This document shows, one piece after another, positions 35,040-47,623 of a DNA stretch of 64,000 bases. The notes under the pieces are model-generated. The model had not been told where the DNA came from, did not search any database, and saw only the letters and a program-made list of their open reading frames with translations. Origin of the DNA: Spisula solida (lineage: Eukaryota; Mollusca; Bivalvia; Venerida; Mactridae); NCBI GenBank assembly GCA_947247005.1, contig OX365945.1:36758551-36822550 (forward strand), in the 5' to 3' direction. How positions within the stretch are numbered: the first letter of the stretch is position 1; the number at the start of each line of letters is the position of its first letter. A program made the translations under genes and the position numbers.

Positions 35040-36248
35040 AACAGTCATCATTCGGACTTGATCAACTCATAAATATGCATGTAGTAATGAATAAGTTACA
35101 TTTATACATATAGCCATATGACATACGTCAAACATAATTATGCGCCTTGAATAGTAATATATAATGTTGAAAACACCAATCGATTAAGCTCTCGTAGAAG
35201 AATATATATTGTCTGCATGGCACTATAAAAACAAATGGTGTTTTATAAAGCATTCGATGGTGAATATAAAACAGTTAATGGTATATAAACATTATAGGGG
35301 CCTACAAGGTATTAGAAATGATAAATATATTCACGAGTTCACATGACGTCAAAAACTTTTCAAAAAGATTATATTAAGTCAGTCAGGGAAGGCAGCACTC
35401 AACTTAACCAGCCGAGCACAGAAAACATTAAAACACACAAAGCACAATGCCCAACTGAACCAACCGAGCACAGGAAACAAAACATATAAAGACACAATGC
35501 CCAACTAAACAAGCGCAGATCCGCCCAAGTCCAAGCTATCGAAAAGTACAATAAATTGTAACTAGCTGAATGACCCAGTTTCCACAGCAAAAGGACTATA
35601 ATGCCCCGCTATAGCTGTAAGAAATCTTAAAACGAAGAAGTGCCCAACACACTACCGACCAAGAAAATTAAACGCCCCTTGTCTCATTGTTTAAAAGCTG
35701 AATAGAAAAGATTCAGCAAACGAAAGACAGAAAGCCTACGCTGAATGACCTAGTTACAACAGTAAAACTGCTGAACTACATAGTTTTAGCAGCCTTTAGT
35801 CTCAAAAGTTAAGTAACAGTATTAAAACGTTGAAAGGCCCGATTTCAGCAACAAAAACTCTGAAAACCTTAAGACGAGTGACCCAGTTTCAATAAGTAAA
35901 ATGACGTAATTGAACAAAACCCAAAATTGATCAAATATTTGACGATAAATATCTATGTATAAGGATGATATTGTACATTTACTAGTATTGTATGTGTACA
36001 TATAATGTTGCTGGTGGTCCTCTTGGATTCATATGATAATGATCATAATATAAATGATAGATATCAGTAGTTATATACATGTCAAATGAACAAATATTTA
36101 GAACAATCATATCATTACAGTAGTCCTATGGCGACCTCCAATAATCAAAACGTGTTAAAATGATTCAACAAACAGCATCGTAGATGGTCCTTCGATTCTT
36201 TAAATTCATTACTTCACCGCCATTGTAGGATTCACATTATATTGACAT
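35040..36248. other. intergenic stretch with a dispersed-repeat copy
   Basis: AT-rich; 35399-35590 minus is an open frame without recognisable motifs. Contains AAAAGATTATATTAAGTCAG at 35356-35375, which is the empty version of the site where element A copy 2 inserted (60120-60134 / 62578-62590). Confidence 0.55.
35378..35440 (+). repeat. dispersed repeat, GGCAGCACT copy 2
   Basis: GGGAAGGCAGCACTCAACTT followed by AACCAGCCGAGCACAGAAAA, near-identical to 62587-62650 and related to 1246-1300. The ACAGAAAACATTAAAACACA part is repeated in degenerate form to about 35490. Confidence 0.75.
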
Positions 36249-36324
36249 TTAAGTTTCGTCATTAAAAGCTCCGTCAACTTCTTTATATTCCCTCTTCTGT
36301 CGAACGAATGCATCTTGGCATTAA
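36249..36324 (-). pseudogene. duplicate of the secreted-peptide last exon, with an in-frame stop
   Basis: 76 nt after an acceptor-like TTTGCAG, the same length as the exon at 17482-17557. In the same phase it reads TAA at its first full codon and then CQDAFVRQKREYKEVDGAFN DET to a stop at the equivalent position; Q, D, R, KR, YK, V, N and E match the other copy, and similarity continues about 45 nt past the stop (ATCCTACAATGGCGG). Either a dead paralogue or part of a paralogue spliced differently. A LINE begins about 110 bp away. Confidence 0.5.
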
Positions 36325-36434
36325 CTGCAAACAATCATTACAATACATGTATACGCATTTCACTCAAAAATGTGCGAAATAAAACATTTGAAATGTACGT
36401 TTACATACCCATAATAAATAGTTTCAACTCGTCG

Positions 36435-38510
36435 TAAATAAGATGATACCTTTGAAACTTTCACCGAACAGTCTAAAGATCTGAATGTAAACGATACCTG
36501 GTCACTATTCGAAAACAAACTGAAAGAACCCATGAAAAAACACAAACCTTCAAAACAACTATCTGGAAACAAGACCAACAAACTCTGGATAAATAAGATA
36601 GTGAGATCAAACTTGAGGAAACTGAAAAAACTGTACACAAGACAGAAACAATCTGGGAAACAAAAAGATAGAAAAACCTATGAAAAGGCAAGATGTAAGA
36701 TACAGAAAATCGAACGTCAAGAATACTGGAAATTCGTAGAAGGCCTCATAGAACATCCTACAGATGATACTGACCAACAGCCAAATAAACAAAAAAGATT
36801 CTGGAATTACATCTAATCCTTAAAGAAAGACAACTGTGGCATATGACCTCTAAAAGACCAAGGAAAACTTCACTGCGACTCGACAGACAGGGCTAACATC
36901 TTGAATAACCAATATCAGTCAGTCTTCACACAGGAAGATGATGAACCAGTACCAGACATGGAAGGTGACCAATATCCAACAATGCCAGACATACAAGTGG
37001 ATCTCCCAGGAGTCATCAAGTTACTCAAACAACTCAATCCGAACAAAGCTACTGGACCTGACATGCTGTCAGCAAGAATCCTAAAAGAATGTGCAGAACA
37101 ATGTGCACCATACCTTACGCTAATCTACAATAAATGCCTAATCAACAACGAAATACCAGATGTGTGGAAAACTGCAAACGTTCAAGAAGGGAGATCGCTT
37201 CAAGGCTAGTAACTACCGACCAGTGTCGCTTACCTGCATATCCTGTAAGATCATGGAACACATCATCGTTAGCAACATGATCAGACACTTTGATGAGCAT
37301 AGCATCTTGACCGACAGCCAGCATGGTTTCAGGAGGAGGAGAAGTTGTGAAACTCAGCTGATCACTCTGGTAGACGAATTGATGTCAGGTATGGACAAAG
37401 GAAAACAGCATGACCTTGCAATCTTAGACTTCTCAAAGGCCTTTGACAAAATCCCATACAAGCGCCTACTTGCAATGTTGGACCACTACGGGATCCGGGG
37501 AAATGCACTGGGATGGATCAGGTCTTTCCTTGGAAACAGAACACGGAGAGTGGTAGTAGACGAGGCAACGTCCGACACAGCGACAGTGGTCAGTGGTGTG
37601 CCCATGGGCAGTGTCCTAGGCCCTATCCTGTTCCTGGCATTCATAAATGACCCCCACAAACAAGTTTCATCAAAGACTAGACTTTTCGCAGATGACTATG
37701 TTGTGTATCGGCAAATAGTTTCCGCTGCAGACACCCACATCCTACAGGAGGACCTGAATAAACTAGCCGAGTGGGAGAAGAAATGGGGTATGTACTTCCA
37801 CCCAAAAAAGTGCAGCATCTTAAGGGCCCATGGAAAAAGAAGCCCTATCATGTCAAGCTACACACTGAAGGGTCACACTCACTGTAGCCACAGACAGTGT
37901 GTCCAAGTACCTAGGAGTCAACATGACTGGTAATCTAAGCTGGAATGCACTTAATGATAAGACCGTGAAGAAGGCCAACAGTACACTTGGGTTCCTGCGC
38001 CAAAACGGATATCAAACGATGCAGTAAAGTCTAACGCCTATTTCTCGCTTGTAAGACCCCAGCTCGAGTACTGTGCCACAATATGGAATCCCCATTCAAA
38101 GAGCCATATCAACCAGATAGAGATGGTGCAAAGGAGAGCTACAAGGTATGCAACTAACCGCTACCATAACATCAGCAGCGTCAGTGACATGCTAAGCCAT
38201 CTGAATTGGGAGACACTGGAGAGTAGAAGGAAGAAGGCACAGTTGACCCTATCCTACAAGATTGTCAACAACCTGGTGGACATTCCTGTAGACCAGCATC
38301 TCTCTCCAGCTACATCATCTACTAATACCAGATCATCCCATTCAAAGAAATTCCGCCACCCTTCAGCCAAATCATCCTACTACAACAATTCGTTCTTTCC
38401 AAGAACAACATCATCTTGGAATAAACTGCCTGCACAAATCGCAGAGGCCCCCGACTTGGTATCTTTCAAGCGGGGATTGTCTACCCTTCATATCTAATTA
38501 GGCCCGGGTG
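36435..38510 (+). mobile_element. dead Jockey/CR1-like LINE, 5'-truncated
   Basis: Plus-strand pieces of one reverse-transcriptase protein: a basic linker before RT (36440-36816), LNPNKATGPDMLSARIL (36901-37209), RT core (37160-37933) with NYRPVSLTCISCKIMEHII, LDFSKAFDKIPYKRLL, SGVPMGSVLGP and LFADDYVVY, then the C-terminal part (MVQRRATRYATNRYH and FFPRTTSSWNKLP, 38123-38497). Frameshifts near 37190, 37870 and 38020 break it. The RT motif has SGVPMG where active elements have SGVPQG. Endonuclease is missing. Confidence 0.92.
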
Positions 38511-38671
38511 TGCTGCAAGTAAATCATCGATGACTCCCAGGGCTGTATCGGCCGTGGCTACCATAACCGGAGAGGTCTGGGATGAGGAAGACGAAAACGC
38601 AGCTGCCCAACACTATCATACATTTACTCTTATCTTTGATCTATCCCACCTTCTTCTTACTTTCCTATCTA

Positions 38672-39647
38672 CGAGGGGTGATCAACATATACGCGGAAAA
38701 GTGCTGTCATTTCTTTATATGTCGTTGTAAGTCGATGGAACTTTCTAAACATGAAGATGAATTTATTTCAAATTGATTCACCGCTGACCATCAATATTAA
38801 CCAAAATCAGAACGAACGCGGTTTCCTATGGCAACGTCACTCGACGTCATGCGGCCCAAATTTTCATATTTTCCAACGTTGTACGTAGCAAACGATGGCG
38901 TATCATTCGTGCGCTTGTAATATTATCATTTTCTAACGGGTGGGTTATGAATATGCAATGATATAACATTACATTCATTATTTCAAAAAAATGTTTTAAC
39001 GTCAAAATTTCATTTTAGAGCCATTTGCATCGAAGTCATTGTCTAAGAATGAGTGTGATACAGACATCGGCTGCGAAAATTTGTGTTGCGAACGAAATGT
39101 CATAAAATACCAAATGGCAATATTACAAAATACAACAAATATGTAATAGCATACACAACAAGTGTCTGTTTTGCATATTCTCTCATATGTAGTCATGTGA
39201 AATCAATGCCGATATGCGAATGGGCTATACGACGTCAATAACGTAAAATTACGTAATCTGTATTAATGTTCTCCCGCAGCAATTTCTGATAATTTACTTG
39301 CAAGTTGCAAAGAAAAATAAATGAGTTTCGGTTGACATATCAAGGAAGTGTATCTGGTTGTATAGCTATATTTTGAGAATCATTAAATGCGTTATACATA
39401 ATGAATTGTGCCACATATGAGAATGGGCAATGATTTACGTAACGACGTCGTGATGACGTTGGGCCGGTGTAGCCATAGTGACGTTGCGGTTTCTTTGTTA
39501 GTTTCACTAAATAATTATTTAGGCTTAATGTTTTTATAGGTATGTACTCGTAATTCTCCAATCTAGAACCAGACCGATTTTCTTAAGAATTGGTCACGTA
39601 ACAAATATTTCAGAGCATTTTTCCGCGTATTTGTTGATCATCCCTCG
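38672..39647. mobile_element. mariner-like MITE, copy 1
   Basis: Flanked by TA (38670-38671 and 39648-39649). Ends CGAGGGGTGATCAACATATA and, inwards from the right, CGAGGGATGATCAACAAATA, continuing CGCGGAAAA on both sides. TA target and CGAGGG-type ends are usual for mariner relatives. No transposase frame. A same-orientation relative lies at 47624-48475. Confidence 0.85.
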
Positions 39648-39761
39648 TATTTCACAACTTTTTCTTTATTCAGAAACAACCCGTCGCTAAATGGTCAAGT
39701 GTGACCGCGTCGACGTACCATGTAGATGTAGATGTAAATTAATGATTTGCCCTTGTCACTG

Positions 39762-39799
39762 ATAACTCCGGGTACTATTTGTGCAGTACCCGGGGTTAT
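39762..39799. other. 15-bp hairpin at the end of the inverted-repeat element
   Basis: ATAACTCCGGGTACT and AGTACCCGGGGTTAT form a stem with one mismatch around an 8-nt loop. Absent from the right arm at the matching place, so probably a later change. Confidence 0.7.
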
Positions 39800-42029
39800 T
39801 AGTCCGGCCCCAAACCTAAGATACCTTGCATTAGAGTATAAAGTTTTTTTATTTGCTGGTTTCAGTAGACATGACCTTTCTAATTGAATTTCTGACGGGT
39901 GCCATTCTGTCATCCTTGAGCATTTTGAGAAAATTGGGGTAAAAGTTCCAAAACATAAACGAAACTGCGAATTGTTGGTATCGGTGAACTTAAATGTCAT
40001 TTATTATCATATTCTATAATAAATCAGACTTATATGTAGTTATTAAGTTGAAGTTGAAGCTTGCAAAGTTTTAGTGACGTGCATTTATGCAAAAGGAGGT
40101 ATTTTAGGGGTTCTATATTACATGAAAAAGTGTGATTTTTCGGAATCGGTGGAATTTAACGTCATTGGCCATTAAATTTGGTAAATAATCGCTGTGATCG
40201 TTGTATAGTGACTTGCCATTAATATATCAAACACCTAAAGCTAGGCTATGGTACAATATGTGGTATTTTTGGGGTAAAACATTCAATAGTATGAAGGAAA
40301 ATTGTAATTTTTTGGATTTTGTACCAATGCAGACCTATACAATGTCATGTACCTTTTTCTTTGGTGATTAATCAAATGAATACGCATGTCATTAATAACA
40401 TAACAGTTTTGATATCAAACGTTCTAAGCTTGGCTATTGTGCAAATGTGCTATTTTGGGGAATAACTTCGAAATATAAAGGAAAAGGGCGAATTGTAGGA
40501 GGTGGTACACAACACAGTCATTTATCGTTTTATTTCATCGTAAGTCCATGCGACATGTCACACAGTCTTACTTACATGTAGATTTTAAGATATCAAATCT
40601 ATGTGCAATGGTATTGAGATCAATGTGATATATTGGGGTAAAATGTTATAAAATATTAACAAAAAGTGTGATTTATGGAATCCGTAGACTTCATTGCCCT
40701 TAAATATTTATTTGATAATAACTCACTCTGATAAATAAATATTAACTTATGAGTGGAAATAGCAAAGAAACTAATGCAAAACAGTTACTGCTTACAATAA
40801 TTATTTTGACGATAAACATTTTAACAAATGCGGTGGACGGTGGATGAACACAAAATCTCAATAGGAACACTTTGTTCCCAGCCGTATAAATATACCCTAA
40901 AAGTTCATTTCAAGTATCCCGGCTCATAGAAATGACTACTACAGGTTTCACATTTGATTCGAATTAAATCAAGTGATTGAAAATGCATTCGGTACGGTTA
41001 ACTTGTTTTACATTGAAATTTTCAAGACCTGAGATTTATTTTGGATGATTGCGCCCAATGAAAAGTGGAGGCTATAATAAATTGAATGAATACACATACT
41101 AGTATATAAAGAGTTTCTATACAAACTCTGTGTATTAATATTCTATACTTTTTAGAAATACGCAATCTTTTGAGAAGATATTATATTTCATCTAAACGCA
41201 TCAGCGAAATTAAATAGCATTAGGTATACAGATATATTTAATTAGAGAATTTGTGAATTTTTACCATTCGTAAATAGGTACGTGTTTTTGATTAATAGGT
41301 ATTTAAACCGCATCATATAATCAGTGGCTTCAATATGTTGAATGTACCTAAAAGTATTCGTGAATGCTGTGTAAGTTATACCATGGAACTATTACTGGCA
41401 AAGCCCAATGGAACTAGTAGGTGTTATATAATATAGACTAGGAAATGATGCTGTGCAAGGCAGAGATAAATTTTAATAGAGCCATGAATGACTTTCCCTA
41501 GTTTTGAGTACCCGAAACAGTTATTAAATCAAAAGCAGCACAAGGCGCAGTAGTTGGTATCCTATCCCGCTAGGAATGACGACTGGTATACCAGACAGTG
41601 CTTTGCCATCCTCATAGAACCAGGAATACCTGTTCACAGCAGTGTGAAGTACCATATAGAGCATAGTATGGCTGTTCTATGCAGTGTTCAATGCCATTTA
41701 AAGTCTGTTCCAGACATCATAAATCAACGAGACACTGTGCCAAGTATAGTCCGAACATCCCCATAGATCAAGGAATACTAGTAGCTGTTCACGGCAGTAC
41801 AACTAACCCATACGGTCATACCGCAGGCGCTCAACCATACAAACAACTCTATAGATGGTCATGGCCTTAAATCTATACGTTTCTGGTCAGTTTGTCATAC
41901 ATTACAATGACAATCACCCTATAGAGTTATATACTTAGTACCCCGCAGAGCAACAAAGAGCAGTTGCATACAGTGGTGGGTACCAATTAAAGCATGGCTA
42001 TTTCAGGTCATATATGTGACCTATTGAGC

Positions 42030-42150
42030 AAGTAATAGCCTCGAGGTAGGGCGCACGCTTTGGGATCGAGAGGTCCCGGGTTCGCTCCAACTCTACGTCA
42101 TTGCTTACTTTCTCAGAGCAAGAGTAACCAACAATGCTCCACTCGACCAT
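42030..42150 (+). repeat. tRNA-derived SINE-like piece
   Basis: A tRNA-like head, GGTAGGGCGCACGCTTTGGG, then GAGGTCCCGGGTTCGCTCCA, which carries a B-box-like GGTTCGCTCC. Degenerate and without a foldable acceptor stem, so a SINE remnant and not a tRNA gene. Confidence 0.55.
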
Positions 42151-42954
42151 GGTGTAAATTGGTACTGTGATGAAGTGAATGTATATGTTCGATATTCCTG
42201 GGCGCCGTATCACGATGTTAGTTGCACACATACTAGGGGAGAATTAGTCTTCCCAAGGAGACTCGAACGCACGTATCCTTAGGTAGCCAAATGAACATGG
42301 TAAGTTAAATGCCAAAGGGTGAGTCAACGGCTGAATTTCTAAAGTGGCCCGAAACCCGGTAACTTTTAACTTAACGCCAAATGTATCGTTTGATACCCTA
42401 TAAATTTATGGATGGCTGCGTGTAGTAGTATTATGTGTTGAATGAAGTCAGGAATGACTCTGTCAGGCAATATTAAACCAGGGATGGCTTGACAGGTAAT
42501 TTAGAATCCTTATAGATTCAGGAATAATCGTTACTATGCTTACAACAGTATTAAGTAACCCTTTTAGGTCATAAATTGCTATGCTATCCTTTTGAGCTGG
42601 GAAAGGATGTGTAACATACCCCGTAGAGCAATAAATGGCAGTCCCAAGCAGTGTTGGGTAGCATATGAATGGCTGTGTCTGGCAGTATTTGCTATCTAAT
42701 AGAGCAGTGTTAGGTTCCACAGAATGCATGTGACAGCAAGTGTCAGGTGACTCATGGGGTCCTGGAATAGACAGTATATACTAAATTAATGTAGTTTATG
42801 TTAGGTAGATTGTTAGACAAGTTCTGTCAACTCATATCAATTAATCACACTCGGCGCCTAATTCTTGATGTAATTCATCGAGAGAAACCAGCATCCCCTT
42901 TATGCTAAGTATCTAGGGTATGCAAGGGTATTTCTCCATGGTAGCATTTTATTT

Positions 42955-43040
42955 CGTCTTTGGTATGACCGGGCCTGGGATCGAGCCTGGGACATCCCGC
43001 AATCTTAGTGGACGCCCTACCACTAGGCTATCAAGGAGTG
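42955..43040 (-). repeat. tRNA-derived SINE-like piece, minus strand
   Basis: Reverse strand reads GATAGCCTAGTGGTAGGGCG (A-box-like) and CAGGCTCGATCCCAGG (B-box-like). Remnant of a tRNA-related SINE. Confidence 0.55.
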
Positions 43041-44212
43041 ACTATACATAACAATATATAGTATCTATACATAACATGTATATAGCGCTATGAGTGACTG
43101 TGTCATGCAGGGTTACGTACGCATAGAGCCAGTGGTGAGTGGTGGTGAGTACTTTTAATACCCTACTGGGCCTAGCAAGCTTGTACTCAGTGGTGGTGGG
43201 AACTCTATAGGGCATGACTTGTGATGCATGTATTTGGTACCTCGTATGATCAATAATGGTGGACTTGGTGTTGATGAGTTATAAATATCTATAAAGCCGG
43301 AAATGGCTTTATGCAGTGAAATCTGACTTGTCCGTAAATTCCAAATTTTCATATAAATTTGGCGATGTTTTACCCCTATACATGTACATCGCATTCAGCT
43401 CAAAGCATGTCATTAGATGATAGATAACTTAAACTGCATGATGATATGCACCTCACAGTGATTTACTATCAAGTTAAATTAATTATAACATATTACCAAA
43501 CTTCACAGTTTTCGTTTTAATTGTGTATGTTCTATCCTTAAATTATATTTTTGCACCATAACATGATTTAAGATGATTGGTATCATTAATAATACATTAC
43601 TATAGATCATATCATAGTAATTACAAACGTAATTATCAAATGAAATGATCCATGACATTGTAGTTCCGAAAATTCGCTCTTTCCGTTAAATTGTTTAATG
43701 TTTTACCCCAAAAATACCATATTCTGTACCATAGCTTAGCTTAAGATGTGTATTATCTTCATCGCAAGCAACTATAAAACTATCACAGCGATTATTTACC
43801 GTCCACCGTTATAGTCCACCGAATCCGAAAATTCGTACTTTTCCATGCACTGTTTAACATTTTACCCCAAAAATAGCCCCTTTTGCATAATTGCACAATA
43901 CTAGAATGTTGCAGTCTTCAACGGCATCTTAATAACAACATATTTATAAGTGTGATTTATTATAAACATGTGATAATAAATAACAATGGAGTTCACCGAT
44001 TCCAAAAATTCGCAGTTTCGTTTATATTTTGGAACTTTTACCCCAATTTTCTCAAAATGCTCAAGGCTGACCAAATGACACCCATCAGAAATTTCTTTCG
44101 AAAGGTCTTGTCTACTGAAATCAGCAAAGAAAAAAGCTTTATACTCCAATAAAAGGTTCGGTCAATTTTCGGGGATTTCGAGTAGCAAATCATTAATTTA
44201 CGACGAGTTGAA

Positions 44213-45680
44213 ACCATATGCCTATGTACATAGCGGGACATCCATTGGCCAAACAGCAAGTTATGGGACAACGGTTAATGTTTGGCTGACCTGATCATAC
44301 AGTGTTCATGGTCAGCTATTGTGATCGCCTTACGTCCGTCGTCACCAATTCATTAAATTCCTAAACATCCCAATGCCCATTTTTGACAAAACATGACTTG
44401 ATGGATGATTCGAAAGTCTTCATACAAATACATATTTTATCTTACTTCCGATTTTCAATAGATAGAGAAATTATCATGTTTTAACGATTCCACACAAACA
44501 TTCGGAAGTAGGATAAAAATATTGAAAATATTGATAATGTTCTCAAAAACCTCTAGCCGGATTTAAAAATCATTTCACTAGAAAGTATTCCATAGGTGAC
44601 CATTTCCCAAGTTAGTGATTCGTATAACAGATAACATGGCTGCCGGGGGCGGGGCTTGTAATATGTATAATTATAACTTTACAGAAAACTTTGAAACTGT
44701 CCTCAGTAACTGTTGGCCGGATTAAAAAAGTTCCTTTGGTGACCCTTTACCAAATTCATCTTTTCACGTTTCTTCTTAATTAAATGTTATTTCAGAATGC
44801 TCTGATCCATACTACAATACCTGTTGAATATTGACTTTGTTAGTATGTATTGTCTAATGCGCTTTGACCTTGTTATACATGCTATTTATGTTATATTGTA
44901 CAAATATATTTTTCACTCTCGTCCATAGAGGGTATTATTATTATTACCATAATTATATTTTGTAAATACATGTAATATGCTGTAGATGATAAGTGTTATA
45001 CATACATTTAAATCTATAAATATGAATCAATACATCTGTTCAGTTCTGTTCTGTTCTGTTCTGTTCTGTTAATTCGTTAAGAGCATGACCAGGCGGATAC
45101 TATAGATAACATGTGATCTATAATATCTGGACCAGGGAATATTTTATCCGTATGGCTATATAGAGATTTATCAATGGGAGCTTAGAGCATATTAACCAAC
45201 ACACAGTGTCATGGGTTTGATTTAGAAGATGTTTATATTCACGTTAATTAATCAGTAATTGTGAATTTATAATGTATTTTAAAAATCGTGTGGAAATTAT
45301 GTTTTCACGAACTTTAATGTACGCGAAATGCCTTAAATTGAGAATTCGCGACACGCGAAAATATCCACTCGTACAGAAATATACTCAGTGTTGTAAGAGC
45401 CAAGATTGTTAACCAGGTGTTTGGCACAGTTGTACTATAAGCCAGTCTAATGAAAACAATCCAAAGAGACACTCGATTGAGGCCTTTTCTTTTACAGAAA
45501 TGAGGCCCCACCGGGGTACATGATTTTTAATTTATTCCCCGGTACAAATACCTGTTTTATCACATGAAAAGCTTTTACATGTATACATGTTAACATGAGT
45601 AAATCGGTAATAAGCGATTACCGAAATACTGTACTGGGTATGGCACATCAACCACGACAGCCGTTAAACTATAATACAAA
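44213..45680. other. intergenic stretch, no gene seen
   Basis: AT-rich, with a (TTCTG)n microsatellite at 45042-45070 and repeat-like sequence at 44560-44780 (CTAGCCGGATTTAAAAATCA and GGCCGGATTAAAAAAGTTCC). No exon recognised. Confidence 0.5.
45042..45070. repeat. TTCTG microsatellite
   Basis: Six consecutive TTCTG-type pentamers ending TTCTGTTAATTCG. Confidence 0.9.
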
Positions 45681-46510
45681 TTCTAACACGATCTGCGGAT
45701 TAATCCATATACGCATAGAGGAAAGCAACAAAATACACCTGACAAATTGACTGGTACTATTTACGCCCCGCAAACAGCGAATTGGTCATATTTGTTTGTG
45801 CGCTCAAAAATGACAAAACAACTCAATAAAATACATAATAAGCATTTATTGAATGTATTGTTACAGTTGTTTCTGAAAATAAACAAATTAAACTCCAAAA
45901 ATATGTTTCGTTCCTTCACAAAACATCGAACATCAGCATGTACGATTCAAAAGTAGTTCAGTGAAAATGAATATCACGTGACATATTTAAAAATGTATAA
46001 ACGTAAACTTTGTAGTAAAAATTTTAACGAGTTGTGAATAAGGCAAGTTGCATGAGTATCCAATGTTACAGAAATGACGCATCTATTTTTAGAAACTCCA
46101 TTATACTCTCGACGCTAAGTTTCACAAAAACTTCTGATAATCAATTATATTGTTTTTTTCGTTTCATGCAATAGATAGCTTATACTCGTGTTATTAAAAT
46201 TGTTTCAATGTTTAAAACGTGTTTTTTTCCTTCAGAAAGTTACGAAGCACGTTTTCATTAACGAGGGAGGTAATTGGACTAGCTTATTGCCACTCAATTT
46301 CAGCTTGAAATTATGTTCAATGTAACATGGGTAAAAATGGAATGCGTGCGGTTAAATAGTACGGGATATTATCGTGTTTAGAATCGAAATAAAACCTCTG
46401 TTTTTGTATTTTGTCGGTGAATAAAACACAGACAGCACGAGTGATTTAATTTTCCCACATCCGAACTCCTTACGCACTCATTATTTAATTTTTCCGCATT
46501 CGAACTTCTG
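45681..46510. mobile_element. non-autonomous element, copy 2 (inverted relative to 15961-16592)
   Basis: Starts TTCTAACACGATCTGCGGAT, includes GACGCATCTATTTTTAGAAA, TTAACGAGGGAGGTAATTG and TATTTTGTCGGTGAATAAAA, in reverse order and orientation to copy 1. The far end has repeated CATCCGAACT / GCATTCGAACT blocks. No protein coded. Confidence 0.75.
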
Positions 46511-47623
46511 GTTGCGTAAAAATGTTGTCAAATGCGGTTAGAATATATGCCAAATAAAGGCTGTCAGATATATCTCCACTACTAATACATCTCGAAAGTT
46601 TTGCATGAGTAAACACTCCGAGTAGCCTCAAAATGGACTTGTTTATGCACAGGCCTAAGAAATTATATCACAAAATACAGAGTTTTTTCCGGCCCCTACA
46701 GGAATCCACTATTTAACGCATCACCGGGCCGGGAAACGGTTGCAATCTGGTCTAGATGTATTTTACTACATGAAACAATCAATTTATCTACCATTTAACT
46801 TGTCATAAGTTATATTTCAGGTATTTCGTTTTTAGATCGATGGTTCAGATTCCATGACTGTTATTGTTTACAACTAACAAACACGCATCGGAATTATTTT
46901 ACGAATTGAACGAAAAGGAACGAAACGGAAAGTATAAAGGTTAATAATATTCAATGCGCCAACTAGGGACCACAGAAACTGGAAAATTACTATATAACTA
47001 TTGAAAAATAATAAAATGGTTACTGAACACACGGCGAATAGGCGTATTTTGAATTCAGATACAAATGTAGTTCAAAAAATGCATTAATTAGTATGCATAA
47101 AACTATGCCTATCACGCGCAGGGATGTATTATGTAATGGTAAAAATAAGTTCCGTAAGTTGAAAAATGGCCTGTATCGTGGACTAAGAGAGCGATTAGCG
47201 TGTTGATCACACGTACCTATTTCAACGAATGGTATTTAACTTGATTTCGATATGTTAATTCCGTCGTTCAATTGAATAAAAATGAAAATCCTAAATTCAT
47301 ACTTTCATTTCAGTGCAATTATAATTTTTGAATGGTTAATAATCAACATATCATTTTTGTGTCTACGATTTCGTGGGATTTTTCAATATCGACACTTCTT
47401 TATAGTTTACCCTACTTCTTTGTCCAATCAAAAGCCAGGGATTTTCAAATATTTGGACCTCTAATCCATTTATTTGTGCAATGAGCACAATATCTAGTAA
47501 GTGGTTCATGAAGTAAATCCATTTATTAGGACAATTTGGCTGTTTCCATATATGGAACACTAGACCCGCCTTCCCTCTAAATTGTACTGTTATTTCTATA
47601 TCAGCATATTAATAGCTTATATA
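46511..47623. other. intergenic stretch, no gene seen
   Basis: AT-rich. Contains GGCCTAAGAAATTATATCAC (about 46652), whose reverse complement recurs at 52527-52555, an isolated shared segment of about 35 bp. No exon recognised. Confidence 0.5.

Larger units (their letters stand above)
41380..43390. repeat. degenerate repeat of roughly 60-80 bp
   Basis: Recurring but much-changed words: CCTATAGANCCAGGAATACC, GTTCACAGCAGTGTGAAGTA, ATAGAGCAATAAATGGCAGT, CAGTGTTGGGTAGCATATGA and similar. Copies are irregular in length and eroded. No gene; frames at 41554-41870 and 42463-42729 are by-products. Confidence 0.6.
39735..44212. mobile_element. second large inverted-repeat element with about 170-bp subunits
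   Basis: The left arm (39735-40740) and right arm (about 43410-44212) are inverted copies: GTAAATTAATGATTTGC, GTATAAAG, GAGCATTTTGAGAAAATTGG, GGGGTAAAAGTTCCAAAA and AACGAAACTGCGAATT occur in both. In the left arm the GGGGTAAAA word recurs near 39937, 40271 and 40634, with related words near 40105 and 40456 (steps 166-185 bp); the right arm has TTTTACCCC near 43702, 43860 and 44036. The centre (40740-43400) carries a degenerate 70-bp repeat and two SINE-like pieces. No transposase seen. Confidence 0.7.

Noticed and set aside
35399..35590. 63-codon minus frame rich in C, W and L
   Set aside because: Overlaps the dispersed GGCAGCACT repeat and its degenerate tandem extension; no homology recognised.
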